Shown: in pieces, positions 6,450 through 8,708 of the stretch
Numbering within the stretch: the stretch's first letter is position 1
Layout of the letters: each line of letters starts with the position of its first letter
Assembly (NCBI GenBank): GCA_040880405.1
Contig: JBBDIM010000011.1
Location: forward strand, 1 to 8,708
DNA from: JBBDIM01 sp040880405
GTDB lineage: Bacteria > Planctomycetota > Planctomycetia > Pirellulales > Pirellulaceae
Direction of reading: 5' to 3'
Length of the DNA: 8,708 bases
Notes under the pieces: model-generated
Database searches by the model: none
Seen by the model: only the letters and a program-made list of their open reading frames with translations
What the model was told of the DNA's origin: nothing
Translations under genes and position numbers: made by a program

Positions 6450-6526
6450 CCTTTGCGGCTTTGCGCCTTTGCGAGAGATCAATCTTAAGCAGGAATAGCT
6501 CTCGCAAAGCCGCTAAGACGCAAAGG
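6450..6526. repeat. Inverted repeat of the GCAAAG type
   Basis: Arms 6450-6477 (CCTTTGCGGCTTTGCGCC...) and 6499-6526 (CTCTCGCAAAGCCGCTAAGA...) pair at 25 of 28 positions around a 21-base loop. It lies between the CACGAAT and second GCAGAG repeats. Confidence 0.6.
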
Positions 6527-6578
6527 GGAGAGGAGATGAAGCATCGACCGGAAAATGACTATCGTATTATAAAAACTG

Positions 6579-6659
6579 GAAACGCGGAGCCGCAGAGTGA
6601 AAACTTCACGGAGGCCACTCCGCTCTCTGCGCCACCGCGTCCCTGCGTCTCTGCGTTTC
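6579..6659. repeat. Second imperfect inverted repeat of the GCAGAG type
   Basis: GAAACGCGGAGCCGCAGAG at the left is mirrored by GTCTCTGCGTTTC at the right, with mismatches and a central CTTCACGGAGG...CCACTCCG section. It is a diverged relative of 6102-6180 and leads into copy 2 of the 33-bp direct repeat. Confidence 0.5.
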
Positions 6660-6680
6660 AATCCCGTCTGGCATTGCTAG
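6648..6680 (+). repeat. 33-bp exact direct repeat, copy 2
   Basis: Identical to 6169-6201 over 33 bases; the next base differs (G against A), then TCA is shared again. Confidence 0.7.
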
Positions 6681-6982
6681 ATCAATAAATTCCAAATAGG
6701 CCGCAACACGCTCCAACCGCAAATCGGACATTCATTGAACGAGCGGTCCTTGAACGGAGGTGGCGGCGAAAGCGGGAAGTTATTGTTCCGTTTCCGCTCA
6801 GACGCAAAGAGGGAAAATGGGACGGGAGAGAAATTGAACTGGCCGATTTCAGTCGGATTGACCTGAACGAGGTACCGGTGGCGATCGCCAAAAAATGATT
6901 TCCCCGGCCCGGCGATTGAAGTACATTAACAAAATCACGTCAGGTTTCCCTCCTTTTCAAACCCTCCTCCCCGGTCCTTGTC

Positions 6983-8359
6983 ATGCCTCGTTTGCTGCTC
7001 GGATTTTGCGTGCTGTTCTCGTGCATCTATTGCCTTCCCGCCCAAGCGGAAGAGCCCGCCTCGCGTCCCAATCTGATTTTGATTTTGACGGACGATCTCG
7101 GCTATGGCGACGTCTCGACCTACGGTGCCTCCGATGTCCGCAGCCCGCACATCGATCGCCTCGCGAGCGAAGGGATGCGCTTCACCACCATGCGGGCCAA
7201 CTGCACCGTCTGTTCCCCCACGAGGGCCGCGATTTTAAGCGGCAGGTATGCCGACCGAGTCGGCGTGCCGGGCGTCATCCGGACCCACGCCGAAAACTCC
7301 TGGGGCTATTTCGACCCGGCGGTCCCGACCTTGGCCGATCATCTGAGCGACGCCGGTTATCACACGGCGATCGTCGGCAAGTGGCACCTAGGGCTGGAGT
7401 CTCCCAACACGCCCAACGAGCGTGGCTTCGACCACTTCCATGGCTTCCTCGGCGACATGATGGACAGCTATTGGCATCATCGTCGCCACGACAACAACTA
7501 CCTGCGGCTCAACGATCAGGTAATTGAAGCGGAAGGGCACGCCACCGATCTGTTTACCGATTGGTCGATCGAGTACCTCCGCTCGCGGGTCGAAGCGCCC
7601 GACCCATTCTTCCTCTACCTGGCCTACAACGCACCTCACTTCCCGATCGAGCCGCCCCAGGATTGGCTCCAAAAGGTGCAAGCAAGGAATCCACAGCTCG
7701 ACGAAAAACGAGCCAAAAACGTCGCCTTTGTCGAGCACCTGGACGACTCGATCGGCAAGGTCCTGGCCGCTTTGAAGGAAACGGGTCAGGCGGACAACAC
7801 ACTTGTCGTCTTCACCTCCGACAACGGCGGCTCGCTGCCGCACGCCCAAAACAACGACCCTTGGCGCGACGGCAAACAAAGCCACTACGACGGCGGCCTC
7901 CGTGTCCCGTTCGCGGTCCGCTGGCCTGGTGTGGTGGAGCCCGGCTCGCAAAGCGATTACGCCGGGCTAACCTTCGACACGTTCGCCACCTTCCTGGACG
8001 CGGCCGGTGCCGACCAGCCGGATAACCTGGACGCGGTCAGCCTGCTCCCGATGTTACAAGGGAATACCCCGCCGCCGAAGCCGGAGCGGGACCTGTACTT
8101 CGTCCGCCGCGAGGGAGGCCACCGCTACAACGGCAAAAGCTACCAGGCGCTCATCCGGGGTGACTGGAAGCTCCTGCAAAACACCCCCTTCGAGCCGCTG
8201 GAGCTATACAACCTGAAAGACGACCCCCAGGAACAAACCAACCTCATCGGCCAGCGGCCCGGCATCGCCCGGGAGCTACAAACGGCCCTCCGCTTGCATA
8301 TCCAACGCGGAGGCACCACCCCGTGGCAGCCACCGGCCTCTTCTCAGGCATCTCCCTAG
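6983..8359 (+). CDS. Secreted type I sulfatase (arylsulfatase family)
   Basis: The product is 458 residues, a usual length for a type I sulfatase. These enzymes hydrolyse sulfate esters using a formylglycine made from an active-site cysteine. Residues 1-22 are a signal peptide with a likely cleavage after A20-Q21-A22, so the mature enzyme acts in the periplasm or beyond. The signature C77-S-P79-T-R81 followed by AAILSGR is intact, with C77 the residue to be converted. By analogy with human arylsulfatase A, the calcium site is D37, D38, C77, D280 and N281; substrate and catalytic residues are R81, K133, H135, H219 and K298, all present in typical contexts (TDDLG, GKWHLG, APHFP, SDNGG, DGK). 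The C-terminal part ends with the usual RGDWKLL...LELYNLKDDPQEQTN segment. The family resembles enzymes annotated as N-acetylgalactosamine-6-sulfatase, but substrate cannot be read from the sequence; sulfated polysaccharides are the usual targets in planctomycetes. Conversion of C77 needs a maturase encoded elsewhere. The ATG lacks a Shine-Dalgarno sequence but is supported by the signal peptide. Confidence 0.95.
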   Translation: MPRLLLGFCVLFSCIYCLPAQAEEPASRPNLILILTDDLGYGDVSTYGASDVRSPHIDRLASEGMRFTTMRANCTVCSPTRAAILSGRYADRVGVPGVIRTHAENSWGYFDPAVPTLADHLSDAGYHTAIVGKWHLGLESPNTPNERGFDHFHGFLGDMMDSYWHHRRHDNNYLRLNDQVIEAEGHATDLFTDWSIEYLRSRVEAPDPFFLYLAYNAPHFPIEPPQDWLQKVQARNPQLDEKRAKNVAFVEHLDDSIGKVLAALKETGQADNTLVVFTSDNGGSLPHAQNNDPWRDGKQSHYDGGLRVPFAVRWPGVVEPGSQSDYAGLTFDTFATFLDAAGADQPDNLDAVSLLPMLQGNTPPPKPERDLYFVRREGGHRYNGKSYQALIRGDWKLLQNTPFEPLELYNLKDDPQEQTNLIGQRPGIARELQTALRLHIQRGGTTPWQPPASSQASP

Positions 8360-8387
8360 CGCGGCATAGTTGCCAGAGTAGGTGTAC

Positions 8388-8461
8388 GGGGATGAGTTCA
8401 ATTACAGAGAGTCGGCGGCACAGAACCCTCATCCGCGGCACCCGTAATTGTACTTATCCCC
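8388..8461 (+). repeat. 74-bp inverted-repeat element, right copy
   Basis: Arms GGGGATGAGTTCAATTAC (8388-8405) and GTAATTGTACTTATCCCC (8444-8461) pair at 16 of 18 positions. The centre matches the left copy (102-175, opposite strand) at 29 of 38 positions, with both edges and the GAGTCGGCGGCA core best conserved. It begins 28 bp past the sulfatase stop codon. Homology with bases 1-41 continues about 20 bp past its right arm. Confidence 0.65.
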
Positions 8462-8490
8462 CTGTGAAACGCCCCATCCTCAACCCAACC

Positions 8491-8551
8491 CGCAGTTCCC
8501 CCACGCCTGCGTGAGCGTAGCCACGCTTGCCAAAAGCGTGGGGGAACTGCG
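8491..8551 (+). repeat. 61-bp palindrome containing a REP-like hairpin
   Basis: Outer arms of 16 bp (CGCAGTTCCCCCACGC and its complement at 8536-8551) are perfect. Inside, GTAG (8517-8520) precedes the stem CCACGCTT / AAGCGTGG (8521-8528, 8534-8541; loop GCCAA). The outer and inner foldings share bases and so exclude each other: the inner stem uses part of the right outer arm. Confidence 0.7.
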
Positions 8552-8592
8552 AACCCGCTTTACCCCAGGGTTCAACCAAACCCGCGGCACCC

Positions 8593-8617
8593 CCACGGTC
8601 TTTGCGACCGTGGCTAC
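8593..8617 (-). repeat. REP-like hairpin, GTC/GAC stem variant
   Basis: Stem CCACGGTC / GACCGTGG (8593-8600, 8606-8613) with loop TTTGC, and CTAC (8614-8617), which reads GTAG 5' of the stem on the minus strand. It lies between two copies of the CTT/AAG variant in opposite orientation, again a BIME-like arrangement. Confidence 0.7.
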
Positions 8618-8653
8618 GAGAGAACTCGACACAACCACGCCTCCCCCTCACCA

Positions 8654-8703
8654 CCACGCCTGCGTGAGCGTAGCCACGCTTGCCAAAAGCGTGGGGGAAC
8701 TGC
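8654..8703 (+). repeat. Second exact copy of a 50-bp REP-bearing repeat
   Basis: These 50 bases are identical to 8501-8550, including GTAG (8670-8673), stem CCACGCTT / AAGCGTGG (8674-8681, 8687-8694) and the GGGGGAACTGC tail. The left outer arm of the palindrome is missing its first bases here, replaced by CCCCCTCACCA. The remaining 5 bases of the window show nothing. Confidence 0.75.
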
Positions 8704-8708
8704 TCACC

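Larger units (their letters stand above)
5967..6982. other. 1-kb gene-free repeat mosaic
   Basis: The stretch between the envelope protein and sulfatase genes contains a copy of the CCCACGC palindrome (6048-6092), several imperfect inverted repeats (6102-6659) and a 33-bp direct repeat, all listed separately. Bases 6681-6982 lack recognisable repeats and must include the sulfatase promoter. I see no convincing gene; the 99-codon plus-strand frame at 6389-6688 simply translates the repeats. Confidence 0.65.

Noticed and set aside
6102..6680. CRISPR array
   Set aside because: Repeats are inverted, of several types and irregularly spaced, with no unique spacers of constant length and no cas genes.
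6389..6688. Plus-strand open frame of 99 codons
   Set aside because: Its translation (FAALRLCER, RKAAKTQRGEE, RPCVSAFQ) is the typical read-through of GCAAAG and GCAGAG repeats and not a protein.
6689..6898. Plus-strand frame of 69 codons ending in IDLNEVPVAIAKK, possibly the tail of a lost gene
   Set aside because: It has no ATG, GTG or TTG near its beginning and I recognise no family. A decayed gene end is possible, but the sequence alone does not support it.

Overview
The window looks like chromosomal DNA of a planctomycete, probably of the Pirellula-like group. The reasons are GC-rich codon use, a secreted type I sulfatase, a large N-terminally anchored envelope protein and a small lipoprotein of types I associate with planctomycetes, weak or absent Shine-Dalgarno sequences, and intergenic DNA packed with short palindromic repeats. 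This assignment is inferred from memory of such genomes, not from a search.

Layout: bases 1-326 hold pieces of a 74-bp inverted-repeat element and one REP-like hairpin. A lipoprotein gene (327-878, minus) and a small two-helix membrane protein (1284-1553, minus) follow, separated by two tandem BIME-like repeat units, one of which carries a nested palindrome insertion. Divergent from these is rsmD (1698-2393, plus), a 16S rRNA guanine-N2 methyltransferase with an altered catalytic motif. A 243-bp interval bounded by 34-bp inverted repeats lies just after it. A 1005-residue single-pass envelope protein of unknown function (2949-5966, plus) comes next. A 1-kb gene-free stretch (5967-6982) then holds at least four other repeat types. 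The last gene is a secreted sulfatase (6983-8359, plus), followed by a second 74-bp element and three more REP hairpins up to the window end.

The five genes do not form an obvious pathway. The minus pair could be co-transcribed, but 405 bp of repeats separates them. rsmD, the envelope protein and the sulfatase each have their own long upstream spacer and are probably expressed singly.

The most notable feature is the repeat landscape. Eight hairpins (one degenerate) carry a GTAG tetranucleotide directly 5' of the stem, the hallmark of REP sequences mobilised by RAYT (TnpA-REP) enzymes, and two stem variants show compensatory base changes. Several unrelated repeat families sit immediately downstream of stop codons. 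No transposase, RNA gene, CRISPR array or phage gene was found in the window, and I see no clear novel multi-gene system.
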